Made by a program: the position numbers and the translations under genes. The notes beneath the pieces were generated by a model. The model was not told the DNA's origin, searched no databases, and saw nothing but the letters and a program-made list of their open reading frames with translations. This document shows, one piece after another, positions 50,598 through 58,441 of a stretch of 64,000 nucleotides of DNA. Every line of letters starts with the position of its first letter. The first letter of the stretch is position 1. Location: contig CALWHV010000005.1 of assembly GCA_944380545.1 (NCBI GenBank), positions 31,494-95,493 on the forward strand, read 5' to 3'. Source of the stretch: an uncultured Eubacterium sp. GTDB lineage: Bacteria > Bacillota > Clostridia > Oscillospirales > Acutalibacteraceae.

Positions 50598-52990
50598 TTG
50601 GTTCCCTTCTTCTTTCTTACGATCTTAGCCCCGATAACGGCTGCAACCGCCGCCGCAACAACAGCGCAGATAACGCACGGTATCGCCACCCTGAGCGCAG
50701 GCGGCAGATAGCCGGAAACCTGCTGCGGCAGGTCGTCCGGAAGCTGATAGAGCGTGCTGCCGTCGTTTTCGCCGTAGGCTATTCTTATAACATTAACGCT
50801 GTATTTCCCCGTGTCAACGCTGATAACGCCGTTGCTCACGCTCAGCTCCTGCTGCTGCGGGGCAACAAAGTAATCCGTGTCAACCTCATTGCAGGCGGAG
50901 GCGTAATCCGCGCTTATGAACTGGTTAGAGGCGCAGTTGACGCTGCCGAACGCCGACGCGTCTATGCTCACCGTGCGCTTGCTGCCGCTTGAGTTAACAA
51001 GCTTAACATATATCGCCTGCTCCTCCTCGTCAATGGTAACGGACTGCGCAAGCTCGCTCACGGGTATGTCGGAGGAGAAGGAGGCGTCAACATATTTCGT
51101 GCCGGTGTTGTTTGAATACAGCATCTGCGTGAAATATGCGGGCGTCAGCACGGTGCGCCGGCTGTCGAACCAAACCATATTGACTGTCCAGTTCTGCGAA
51201 TTTATCTTGGCAAAGGTGGGCGCGTACGCCGTCATCGCCACAATGTCCGAATTTCGCTCAAAGCCGGTCATATACGCGGCTTCCTCCACAGCCTCCAGCA
51301 TATTGCTCTTGGTCTGTATCGTGCCCACGCCGTCAGCAGTTGCGGCGTATTCGCCCACAAACACCTTTGCGCCGGAGCGGTCATAGGCGTCGTACCTGTC
51401 GTTTATCTCGTACATATAGCTGCCGGAGGTGTAATAATGCTCGTCAACATAGCAGTCGCGGTAGCTTGTGTTCACCGTCTCCCAGGCGCGCTCAAAATCC
51501 GCGCCCTCAAGCCAGGTGCCGGAGGTCGTTATGATCGTGATGTCCGGATACGCAGCCTTTACCGCCTTGTAAAGCGCGTCAAAATTGCGCCAGTAAACAT
51601 CTCCCCAGTTTTCGTTTCCTAGGCCGATGTATTTCAGATCATACGGCTCCTCGTGGCCGTTCGCGGCTCTTATCGCGCCCCAGTAGGTGGTGGTGGAATC
51701 GCCGTTTGCATATTCGATAAGGTCAAGAATATCCTGCACATAGTTCTGCCATTCGGGCGTGCCCGGCGTCAGCGCGATAGTCTCAAGATATGCGTCAAAA
51801 TCCGCCTCGCTCGTGTAGCCCAAAGCGTTTACCTCGTTCGTGCGGTTTTCAATGCCATCGCCGTCGCTCTCGGAATAGCCGCGCACATCAATAAGGTACT
51901 GCCGGAATTCCTCGTCCGTCATGGAAAGCTTTTCGCGCGCGTCAACATTTATGTCAAAGCCGTTTCTGCCCTGGCAGGTCAAGCCGGCGTTAAGGCAGGG
52001 CACCGGCTCTGCGCCCAGGTCCTCGCAAAGATTGAAATATTCGCCGTAGCCCATCGCGTTTGAATTTATGTAATAATCGCCGGCGTCGTCGTTTCGCCAA
52101 ACATTGTAGCTCTGCTCGCGCTCCTCAAGCGGGCCTATCGTCTTTTTCCAGTCAAAAAGATTGTCAAGCGAATCGCCCTCGCAAAAGCACCCGCCCGGAA
52201 AGCGGATAAAGGAGGGAGAAAGCTTCTGAAGCGCGTCAACAAGATCTGCGCGCAGCGTGGTGTATTTCCACTTCGAGTCGCCGTAGCCGTAGGAATCCTG
52301 CGGGATAAGCTCAACAAAATCAAGATACAGCGTGCCGCTGCCGTTAAGCTCAATGGTAAGCGCGCCGTCCTCGGTGGCAGCGGAGGTCAGCACGGCCTCC
52401 ACCTTGCGCCAGTCTGCGCCGGTGTTTGAAATATCAAGCTGATAGGCGGTCTGCGGATTTTTGTCTCCGTCAAGATAAACGCTTATCTCGCCGTCAAAAT
52501 CTATGTTTTTTATGTAGCAGGAAAAATCGTAGTCAAGCCCCTCTTTAAAGCCCATATCCGCCTTTTCCTGCAGCTTTTCGTTGGGGTCGTAGGTCTTGTA
52601 ATCCCAGTGCTCCACACAGCCCAGGTTGCTCACAAGCCCGCGCCCGTTCACTTCAAGCACCTCGTAATGCGTGTTGTTTTCGTTCATCGCATCATCGCTT
52701 GAAACGGTGTGACCTATGTTCGTAAAGCGCCAGTACGCCTCGTTTAGCTCGGCGTTTTCTTCAGCCGTGTCGTTGTATTCAAAGCTGTTGTTGTAAACCA
52801 GGTTTGAAACAAGCCCTCCGTCGCCCGCTTTTGAGATGTCCTCAATAAAAATGCCGTAAAGCGAGTCGGAAACCTCGTGTGAAACGGCGGCGGGGTCAAT
52901 GCGCAGCGTCGCCTCCTGCGCCGCAAATGCGGGCGCTGCCGCAGAAAGCGCCACAGCCGCGCTCAGCGCCGCGGCAATAAATCTCTTCAT
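50594..52990 (-). CDS. Secreted, membrane-anchored alpha-L-arabinofuranosidase (GH51)
   Basis: The 798-residue enzyme removes arabinose from arabinoxylan or pectin side chains outside the cell. A signal peptide (1-23, ending AFAA) is followed by a GH51 N-terminal region (SDSLYGIFIEDIS), an inserted carbohydrate-binding-like beta-sandwich (about 95-235), the TIM barrel with acid/base E460 in GLGNEN and nucleophile E547 in VGEYA, a C-terminal beta domain, and a membrane helix plus KKKG tail (about 762-798). GH51 enzymes are often intracellular, so the anchoring is notable. It has its own promoter. Confidence 0.92.
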   Translation of the reverse strand: MKRFIAAALSAAVALSAAAPAFAAQEATLRIDPAAVSHEVSDSLYGIFIEDISKAGDGGLVSNLVYNNSFEYNDTAEENAELNEAYWRFTNIGHTVSSDDAMNENNTHYEVLEVNGRGLVSNLGCVEHWDYKTYDPNEKLQEKADMGFKEGLDYDFSCYIKNIDFDGEISVYLDGDKNPQTAYQLDISNTGADWRKVEAVLTSAATEDGALTIELNGSGTLYLDFVELIPQDSYGYGDSKWKYTTLRADLVDALQKLSPSFIRFPGGCFCEGDSLDNLFDWKKTIGPLEEREQSYNVWRNDDAGDYYINSNAMGYGEYFNLCEDLGAEPVPCLNAGLTCQGRNGFDINVDAREKLSMTDEEFRQYLIDVRGYSESDGDGIENRTNEVNALGYTSEADFDAYLETIALTPGTPEWQNYVQDILDLIEYANGDSTTTYWGAIRAANGHEEPYDLKYIGLGNENWGDVYWRNFDALYKAVKAAYPDITIITTSGTWLEGADFERAWETVNTSYRDCYVDEHYYTSGSYMYEINDRYDAYDRSGAKVFVGEYAATADGVGTIQTKSNMLEAVEEAAYMTGFERNSDIVAMTAYAPTFAKINSQNWTVNMVWFDSRRTVLTPAYFTQMLYSNNTGTKYVDASFSSDIPVSELAQSVTIDEEEQAIYVKLVNSSGSKRTVSIDASAFGSVNCASNQFISADYASACNEVDTDYFVAPQQQELSVSNGVISVDTGKYSVNVIRIAYGENDGSTLYQLPDDLPQQVSGYLPPALRVAIPCVICAVVAAAVAAVIGAKIVRKKKGTK

Positions 52991-53027
52991 AAAAGCTACC
53001 CCCGTTTTGGTAAATAGTTATAAAATT

Positions 53028-53056
53028 ATGTTACCATATCCCGTGCGATATGTCAA
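53028..53056 (-). promoter_or_regulatory. Promoter of GH51-EEP operon
   Basis: On the minus strand, -35 TTGACA (53056-53051), 17-base spacer, -10 TAACAT (53033-53028). No catabolite box was recognised. Confidence 0.7.
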
Positions 53057-53137
53057 AAAACAGAAATATTACAATTAGCAAAAATAACTGTTGCAAAATC
53101 GTCAAAAGTGTGCAATAATATCAAGTGCAAAATCAAT

Positions 53138-53214
53138 CGAGGTGTGGCTCAGTTTGGTAGAGCACCACGTTCGGGACGTGGGGGCCGCAGGTTCAAATCC
53201 TGTCACCTCGACCA
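53138..53214 (+). tRNA. tRNA-Pro (CGG), CCA encoded
   Basis: Acceptor arms CGAGGTG and CACCTCG pair fully. The anticodon stem CCACG/CGTGG holds the loop TTCGGGA, giving anticodon CGG. The T arm is GCAGG-TTCAAAT-CCTGT and CCA is encoded. The AT-rich mobile region begins right after the 3' end, which marks this gene as a probable integration site. Confidence 0.97.
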
Positions 53215-53244
53215 AAAAAGACGGTTTTCTAAACCGTCTTTTTC
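53215..53244 (+). terminator. Terminator after tRNA-Pro
   Basis: AAGACGGTTT pairs with AAACCGTCTT around TCT, flanked by A5 and T5. Confidence 0.85.
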
Positions 53245-53251
53245 TTATGCC

Positions 53252-53295
53252 AAAAGGCTCTAAACCCCTTAAAATCGGGGCTTAGAGCCTTTTTC
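53252..53295 (+). terminator. Second hairpin at island left end
   Basis: AAAGGCTCTAA.CCCC pairs with GGGG.TTAGAGCC, then TTTTTC. It is followed by TTGAGA-type short repeats (53313-53330) that might belong to the attachment region. Confidence 0.65.
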
Positions 53296-53389
53296 ATTTT
53301 CGCCTTGAGATAACTTGAGATTGCTCAAGATGGGTTGAATGCCAACCGAATGTCATCCCAATGGCATGCTGCATGTGATTTTTAACATA

Positions 53390-53418
53390 TTGATGATCTG
53401 ATTTTTTTGTGATAAAAT
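53390..53418 (+). promoter_or_regulatory. Promoter of BRO-family gene
   Basis: -35 TTGATG at 53390-53395, 17-base spacer, -10 TAAAAT at 53413-53418. Confidence 0.6.
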
Positions 53419-53446
53419 AAAATATCATAAAAGGGAGAATAATAAT

Positions 53447-54316
53447 ATGGGTGATAATAATATTCAACTTTTTGAAGATAAGCCTATTCGTACTGCGTGG
53501 GATGATGAAAAGGAAGAGTGGTACTTTTCTATTGTTGATGTAATATCGGTTTTGACAGATCAACCAACACAAAGAAGTGCAAGTAATTATTGGGCAAAAT
53601 TGAAACAACGCTTGAAAGAAGAGGGCGCAGACCAGTTGCTGATAAATTGTCAGCAACTGAAATTAAAGTCGCCGAAAGATGGAAAAAAATACAAAACTGA
53701 TGTTGCTGATACAGAACAATTATTACGCATTATTCAGTCTGTGCCATCGAAAAAAGCAGAGCCATTTAAGATGTGGCTTGCACAGGTTGGTAGAGAAAGA
53801 ATAGAAGAAACTATTGATCCTGAATTGGCAATAGACAGAGCGGTTGAAACATACCAGAAAAAAGGATATTCTGAAGATTGGATACATCAAAGACTTTTGT
53901 CTATTCGTATAAGAAATGAACTTACTGATGAATGGCAAAAGCGTGGTGTTGAAAAAGGCAAAGAATATGCAATCCTTACAGATGAAATAACAAAGGCTTG
54001 GTCAGGTATGAGCACAAGGCAATATAAAAATCTTAAGGGATTAAAAAAAGAAAATTTGCGTGACAATATGAGTGACCTTGAACTTGTTTTGACCATGTTG
54101 GCTGAAGCTTCAACAAAGGAAATTTCTCAGTCAGAAAATCCAAAAAATTTTGAAGAAAACAAAGCTGTTGCAAACAAAGGCGGTAAGGTTGCAGGAGATG
54201 CAAGAAAATCCATTGAAAGCCAAACAGGAAAATCTGTTATCACATCAAATGATGCAAAAAAACTAAATGAAGTTGTAGTTGATCTGATTGAATCTGCCTC
54301 TTCAAAAGATAATTAA
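53447..54316 (+). CDS. BRO-N domain antirepressor-like protein
   Basis: The 289-residue protein has an N-terminal BRO-like domain (about 8-120): PIRTAWDDEKEEWYFSIVDVISVLT, then SASNYWAKLKQRLKEEG and AEPFKMWLAQVGRERI. A helical second half follows and ends KGGKVAGDARKSIESQTGKSVI. Such proteins (DinD/antirepressor type) are common on mobile elements and often counter phage repressors or respond to DNA damage. AAGGGAG precedes ATG 53447. It is the first gene after the tRNA and has its own promoter and terminator. Confidence 0.8.
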   Translation: MGDNNIQLFEDKPIRTAWDDEKEEWYFSIVDVISVLTDQPTQRSASNYWAKLKQRLKEEGADQLLINCQQLKLKSPKDGKKYKTDVADTEQLLRIIQSVPSKKAEPFKMWLAQVGRERIEETIDPELAIDRAVETYQKKGYSEDWIHQRLLSIRIRNELTDEWQKRGVEKGKEYAILTDEITKAWSGMSTRQYKNLKGLKKENLRDNMSDLELVLTMLAEASTKEISQSENPKNFEENKAVANKGGKVAGDARKSIESQTGKSVITSNDAKKLNEVVVDLIESASSKDN

Positions 54317-54330
54317 TATAGACTTGTTCA

Positions 54331-54367
54331 ATCATAACCACTAGTTGATAGTGGTTATGATTTTTTT
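54331..54367 (+). terminator. Terminator of BRO-family gene
   Basis: A 13-base perfect stem (ATCATAACCACTA/TAGTGGTTATGAT) around GTTGA, followed by a T-run. Confidence 0.9.
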
Positions 54368-54378
54368 ATCCTCTATAA

Positions 54379-54570
54379 TTACATTCTCCTTTCACTGCAC
54401 CATTTGATGAATTCTGATTTTAGCACTTTGAGATTCTTACCTACTTTGATTGCAGGAAAATCATCACGGTAGAAAAGTTTTCTTGCTGTTGGTACTGAAC
54501 ATCCGATTATTTTTGCCACATCCATCGGCGTTAAAAATACAAACTCATCATTTTTATTTTCATTATTCAT
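54379..54570 (-). CDS. HTH/excisionase-like protein, copy 1
   Basis: This 63-residue MerR-type HTH protein has FLTPMDVAKIIGCSVPTARKLFYRDDFPAIKVGK, like excisionase/AlpA-type DNA-binding proteins that read an insertion helix before KVLKSEFIKW. ATG 54570 has GGGGA upstream; the longer frame to 54624 is rejected. Its amino acid sequence is identical to that of the gene at 56948-57139, though the DNA differs at about ten synonymous sites. It faces the BRO gene across a terminator. Confidence 0.75.
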   Translation of the reverse strand: MNNENKNDEFVFLTPMDVAKIIGCSVPTARKLFYRDDFPAIKVGKNLKVLKSEFIKWCSERRM

Positions 54571-54894
54571 ATGTAAATCCCCTAAATATATAATCATAAT
54601 TCTTGGATTGTTTTTTGACTTCAAATAACCTTTTTTTATGCTTTTTTCTCACTATTGCAAGTTGCTATTAGTACTACTTGTATTATATGAGAAAATAAAG
54701 CTACAAATGGTTCCAATTTTCATTTTTATAAATTTTATACTTTTGTTTCTAATTCTTTACTAAACATTTCTGCTATTCTGCTCATATACTTGCAGAAAGA
54801 TAACAAATTTCTTCGCCATGCCTATTTTATAATAAGAGCGTCAAATATACATAGGGTTGGTTAATTCTCATTAGATACAATTAAATCAAGAAAC
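54571..54894. other. AT-rich gap without recognisable gene
   Basis: About 320 bases between HTH copy 1 and the OLD-gene terminator. I see no open frame with a ribosome site, no RNA fold and no repeat worth naming beyond the leader of the HTH gene (AGGGGATTTACAT before 54570). Confidence 0.5.
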
Positions 54895-54936
54895 AGAAAA
54901 AGCCAAGAGATTTTCGATTAAGAAAACCTCTCGGCT
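54895..54936 (-). terminator. Terminator of the OLD-nuclease locus
   Basis: On the minus strand, AGCCGAGAGGTTTTC pairs with GAAAATCTCTTGGCT (two G-T pairs), followed by TTTTTC. Confidence 0.75.
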
Positions 54937-54951
54937 ATGTAACTTACATTA

Positions 54952-55593
54952 TCAAAATTCTTTTATCATGTCTTCTATGTTTGTAACAAGTCCATATAAA
55001 AAATCTTTCTTCTGAGAAATTAAAATATCCTCTAACTCTTTCTGCTTTTTTATTTCTTCTACAACAACTGCTTTTACTTTCATTTCTACCGTGTCAGTCC
55101 AAGGCTTTCCTATTTTCTTAAAAGAAGTTTTAACTCTATCAGACCACTTACCATTCTTTTTAAATTCAGGAATTAATGATAGATCACAACCAAAATCTTC
55201 TTTTATTCTTTTTTGATAAACAGTTGGCTTTAAACAATCTTCAAATTCAGCTTCGCTCATTCCCTTACAAGTTGTAAAAGTTATTGCCTTTAATTTAATG
55301 AGATTCTCCTTTTCTGCTTTCTCAAATGCTTTTTTGCCCTCCTCATCATCGTCTAGCAATACAACATATGAACATAGCATATTTTTAAATAAATTTAAAG
55401 TATAGCTCAAACTAGAAGCTCCGCCTAATTCATGAATTGTCAGCAAATTTTGTTTTAGTGCCTTCCCAATCTTTTCACTCATTTTAGGTAATATAAATTG
55501 CAACGCCTCTTTATCATCTGTACCCTCTACAACTAAAACATATTTTGAATTAATCAAATTATCAGATACTTTGATACCTAAAACTTCTCGCAC
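54952..55593 (-). CDS. TOPRIM half of a split OLD-family nuclease
   Basis: The 213-residue frame begins at a GTG (55593) without a convincing ribosome site. It carries the TOPRIM core: VLVVEGTDDKEAL (catalytic Glu) and CSYVVLLDDDEEGK (Asp pair), plus later CKGMSEAEFEDCL. In class 2 OLD proteins this domain follows the ATPase on the same chain. Here it is in the same frame as the upstream ATPase, separated by one TAG codon and eight sense codons (PAKNLKEV) that fit the family linker. It may be made by read-through, re-initiation or not at all. Confidence 0.75.
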   Translation of the reverse strand: MREVLGIKVSDNLINSKYVLVVEGTDDKEALQFILPKMSEKIGKALKQNLLTIHELGGASSLSYTLNLFKNMLCSYVVLLDDDEEGKKAFEKAEKENLIKLKAITFTTCKGMSEAEFEDCLKPTVYQKRIKEDFGCDLSLIPEFKKNGKWSDRVKTSFKKIGKPWTDTVEMKVKAVVVEEIKKQKELEDILISQKKDFLYGLVTNIEDMIKEF

Positions 55594-55614
55594 TTCTTTT
55601 AAATTTTTAGCTGG

Positions 55615-56631
55615 CTATGCCGTTCCGCTATCAATTATTATATTTCTTGAAATATCTTCACGAACAACAAATAACGGATTATGTGTTGTAACGATAACTT
55701 GATTGTTTTCGGATAATCCTTCGATAATAGAGTTTAATTGATTTATCGCCTCAGGATGTAAATGTGCTTCTGGTTCCTCTATAATAATAACTGGCATTTT
55801 AGATTTTAATGCGTGTTCCTTTAACAAAGCTATTGCTGTTAAGCTTTTTATTCCATCTCCCTTAAATTCTATATTTGTAGGATTTCCATCATCAATAATT
55901 ATATCTATCCCACTTCTAAAGAAACTATTTCTTTTTTCTTCTTCAATTTGTAACTTTACTTCATTTATCTTTGGCATAAACTCCTGTAATGGTTGTTTTA
56001 AACCTGCTGCAATATCATCCAAAATATCTTGCTGCAATTTTTTTATCATATCCATTGCTTCTATATATTGGGGATTTTCCTCTAATACTTCTAACCGTTG
56101 TATCACTGTATTTCTTATTTCATGAAGGGCAGCATTTTCTGTTCGAATAGCAGGAATATAATTGACCGATATTCTTTCGGAAATAAATTTTGCAATTATG
56201 TCTGATTTTTGAGTGAGTGCAGTCGCATTTTTTCCACGTTTAGGCACTCTAATTTCAGCAATGTTATTCGGACCAACAATAATCTCAATAGTAACAGTAC
56301 CATTTAATTTCGAACCAACAATTTTATGAAATTCTGAAAGTTCATTTTCGTTTAAAACAAATTCTAATCGAAATCTAGACTGTAGGCTATTTTTTCTATT
56401 CTGTAACTGCATTGGAAAATCTCTTTCCCAATCATATTCTCTATGAGATCGCATCCTTGCCATTTTTTTTGAATGTGCTAACAGTATATTCATTGCACAA
56501 TTCAATGCATTGGAAATATTACTTTTTCCCTCATTGTTTTTACCTAGTAGTACTGTATATTGTCCTAACGATATTTTATGTGCGGTAGTTATGCTTCTAT
56601 AATTTGTAACCGAAAAAGATACTAACCTCAT
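55615..56631 (-). CDS. ATPase half of a split OLD-family nuclease
   Basis: The 338-residue product has the AAA/SMC-like ATPase of OLD proteins: Walker A VLLGKNNEGKSNISNAL (about residue 28), a helical insert (about 190-260), GDGIKSLTAIALL (signature-like), Walker B MPVIIIEEPEAHLHPEA (about 285), and the D-loop/H-loop QVIVTTHNPLFV. ATG 56631 has GAGGAG upstream; the frame to 56733 is not needed. It ends at TAG (55615-55617) directly before the TOPRIM frame. It lies between two identical-protein HTH genes. Confidence 0.85.
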   Translation of the reverse strand: MRLVSFSVTNYRSITTAHKISLGQYTVLLGKNNEGKSNISNALNCAMNILLAHSKKMARMRSHREYDWERDFPMQLQNRKNSLQSRFRLEFVLNENELSEFHKIVGSKLNGTVTIEIIVGPNNIAEIRVPKRGKNATALTQKSDIIAKFISERISVNYIPAIRTENAALHEIRNTVIQRLEVLEENPQYIEAMDMIKKLQQDILDDIAAGLKQPLQEFMPKINEVKLQIEEEKRNSFFRSGIDIIIDDGNPTNIEFKGDGIKSLTAIALLKEHALKSKMPVIIIEEPEAHLHPEAINQLNSIIEGLSENNQVIVTTHNPLFVVREDISRNIIIDSGTA

Positions 56632-56851
56632 CGTTTCTCTCCTCTTTTTTTCAATATCTTTGTAATTATACTCCTTTTTTATAAATAATTCTACTATTAT
56701 CTGTGTAAAAAAGCGGTATAAGGCACACGTCAATGTAGTTTTTGGGGCTTCAATCTTTGTGCTTTTTTAGACACTCAACTCTGTAATAGTAGCCATGAAA
56801 GTAAAATGACTGTTATGACATATCGGTAAATTCGTTTTATCGGACGTGTAT

Positions 56852-56882
56852 TTTGAGCGCTTTTATGTCAAAAGCGCTCAAA
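56852..56882. repeat. Perfect 13-bp inverted repeat
   Basis: TTTGAGCGCTTTT and AAAAGCGCTCAAA flank ATGTC. It lies between the OLD gene and HTH copy 2. No clear T-run follows on either strand, so it may be an operator or an old terminator for the minus-strand HTH copy. Confidence 0.7.
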
Positions 56883-56947
56883 GCTTTGATTTAATGGGGA
56901 GAGAGTATTTTTATTTTCGCCTTAAAATGATAGGTTGTTTACTGAAA

Positions 56948-57139
56948 TTACATTCGCCTTTCACTGCACCATTTTATAAATTCTGATTTAAGAACTTTAA
57001 GATTTTTACCGACTTTGATTGCAGGAAAATCGTCACGGTAGAAAAGTTTTCTTGCCGTTGGTACTGAACATCCGATTATTTTTGCCACATCCATGGGCGT
57101 TAAAAATACAAACTCATCATTTTTATTTTCATTATTCAT
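56948..57139 (-). CDS. HTH/excisionase-like protein, copy 2
   Basis: The 63-residue product is identical in sequence to copy 1 (54379-54570). ATG 57139 is preceded by AGGAGG with optimal spacing, a better site than copy 1 has. It lies 16 bases after the relaxase stop, so it may be the last gene of the mobC-relaxase operon. Identity at protein level with synonymous DNA changes implies selection on both copies. Confidence 0.8.
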   Translation of the reverse strand: MNNENKNDEFVFLTPMDVAKIIGCSVPTARKLFYRDDFPAIKVGKNLKVLKSEFIKWCSERRM

Positions 57140-57155
57140 AAGTAAACCTCCTAAA

Positions 57156-58133
57156 TTACCAACCGAAATAATAAGTTTCTTCCGGTTCGGTTTTTGAATC
57201 AAGTATCTTTATTAGTTTTGCGAGCGTTATTTTGGAACCTCTGGCTCTCATTTTTTCAACAATTTTCTCAAGCTTTTTTCTGTCGTGAATGTAATAAGTA
57301 TCATCATAATCATCTTCGTCAGCCTGCATGGTGTCTATGAAATTTGTAATCAAATTCGTAAGTCCGTCAGTACAGTTGCCTGACCTTGGCGTTTCGTATT
57401 CGAGAATTGTATCTCCGATTAAAGTTTCCGCTCCGCCTAAGTCAAAATAAAGTTCAAGATTTTTCTTCAGCAACCTCTCATCAAACAGTTTTGCATCTCT
57501 GCACTTGTGTCCCTCTACATCACTGTAAGTCATATATTTGTATTCGGGATTGTATGAAACATAAATACCAAGCTCTTTTAATTTTGAAATGTACTCATCC
57601 ATACTGTAACTTTCAGCCATAGCAGTAAGAGCGTCTTCAATAATTATCTGCTTCCATTTCGGATTTCTGTTTCTCCTTGTCTTTGCCTCTGTAACATCCC
57701 AGCCGTTTTCTAAGCAAATACTGTTTGAATAATTTTTGATTCTTTCAAGTTCCTGATTAGAAATAGTCAGCTTCTTTCCGTTTTCAAAGTTCACACTGTT
57801 GATTACAAGATGATTGTGAGTGTGTGCTTTGTTGGTGTGAGTGACTACAAGCACCTGATAACCTTCAAACAATTCTGCCATTTGCAAGCCGACTTCGTGT
57901 GCTTGTTCAGGAGTTATCCTGTCATCAGGAGAGAAGGATTGTATCATATGGTAGTAAGTTCTGCCGTCAGTTTTTCCGAACGCTTTTTTAACTTCTGCGA
58001 ATTCATACTCGCAGCTTTCAGGCATACAGTCTTTACCGCTGATAAGTTTATCAGTGGTTTTTTCTTTGTTGCACACATAATTGATGACAGTTCTCGGATT
58101 TATTTTCCCTGAAGTGAACTTAATAATTGCCAT
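57156..58133 (-). CDS. Relaxase/mobilization nuclease
   Basis: The relaxase nicks oriT and leads the strand during conjugative transfer. The 325-residue protein has an N-terminal relaxase domain. Its likely catalytic tyrosines lie in TVINYVCN and TYYHMIQSF (about 19 and 60), and its metal-binding histidine triad is in HTNKAHTHNHLVINSV (about 103-118). An acidic C-terminal region follows. It has no helicase or priming domain, so it is a minimal MobP/MobV-like enzyme that needs a helper element. It overlaps mobC by 34 bases. Confidence 0.9.
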   Translation of the reverse strand: MAIIKFTSGKINPRTVINYVCNKEKTTDKLISGKDCMPESCEYEFAEVKKAFGKTDGRTYYHMIQSFSPDDRITPEQAHEVGLQMAELFEGYQVLVVTHTNKAHTHNHLVINSVNFENGKKLTISNQELERIKNYSNSICLENGWDVTEAKTRRNRNPKWKQIIIEDALTAMAESYSMDEYISKLKELGIYVSYNPEYKYMTYSDVEGHKCRDAKLFDERLLKKNLELYFDLGGAETLIGDTILEYETPRSGNCTDGLTNLITNFIDTMQADEDDYDDTYYIHDRKKLEKIVEKMRARGSKITLAKLIKILDSKTEPEETYYFGW

Positions 58134-58351
58134 ACCTTTGCCACCTCCTGACGCATTTCTTTTAAATCAACTGCATTACACATTCCTGAATTGACTGTTC
58201 TTGTCAGCTGATTAAGATTGTTTCCTATTCGTCTTAACTCATATTCAACTCCTTCAATGCCTCGAATGATTTTGATTTCTTTATGCAAAGCACAGTCACG
58301 AAGATAGGGAGCAATGCTTTTATACTTGGTGCTTGCATACATCTCTATCAA
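58100..58351 (-). CDS. mobC: MobC-like relaxosome accessory protein
   Basis: The protein binds oriT and aids nicking. The conserved end LRRIGNNLNQLTRTVN (about 43-58 in this numbering) is the MobC signature. The first available standard start (TTG 58351) removes the usual N-terminal segment, but the same frame continues upstream through NRTEILNFRVTKTEKE, which is MobC-like, to a TAA at 58415-58417. A perfect AGGAGG (58418-58423) lies just before, so translation may begin at ATC (58411) or ATA (58408). The true protein is then about 100 residues. Confidence 0.8.
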   Translation of the reverse strand: MIEMYASTKYKSIAPYLRDCALHKEIKIIRGIEGVEYELRRIGNNLNQLTRTVNSGMCNAVDLKEMRQEVAKVWQLLSSLQGK

Positions 58352-58441
58352 TTCTTTTTCTGTTTTTGTTACCCTGAAATTTAAAATTTCTGTTCTGTTA
58401 TTATCTATGATTTTTTACCTCCTGATTGCAAAATTTGGGGT

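Larger units (their letters stand above)
54952..56631 (-). pseudogene. OLD-family ATP-dependent nuclease interrupted by one amber codon
   Basis: If TAG at 55615-55617 is read through, the locus is a single open frame of 560 codons (ATPase followed by TOPRIM), the usual length of a class 2 OLD nuclease. No other stop or frameshift is seen. OLD nucleases act in phage defence (P2 Old, Gabija GajA). The stop falls exactly between domains. It may be a recent nonsense mutation, a gene split, or programmed read-through; which applies cannot be told from one sequence. Confidence 0.6.

Noticed and set aside
55615..55617. Recoded amber codon or pyrrolysine as the reason for the TAG in the OLD gene
   Set aside because: TAG ends several sound genes in this window, including DUF2971 on the same island, and there is no sign of pyrrolysine genes.
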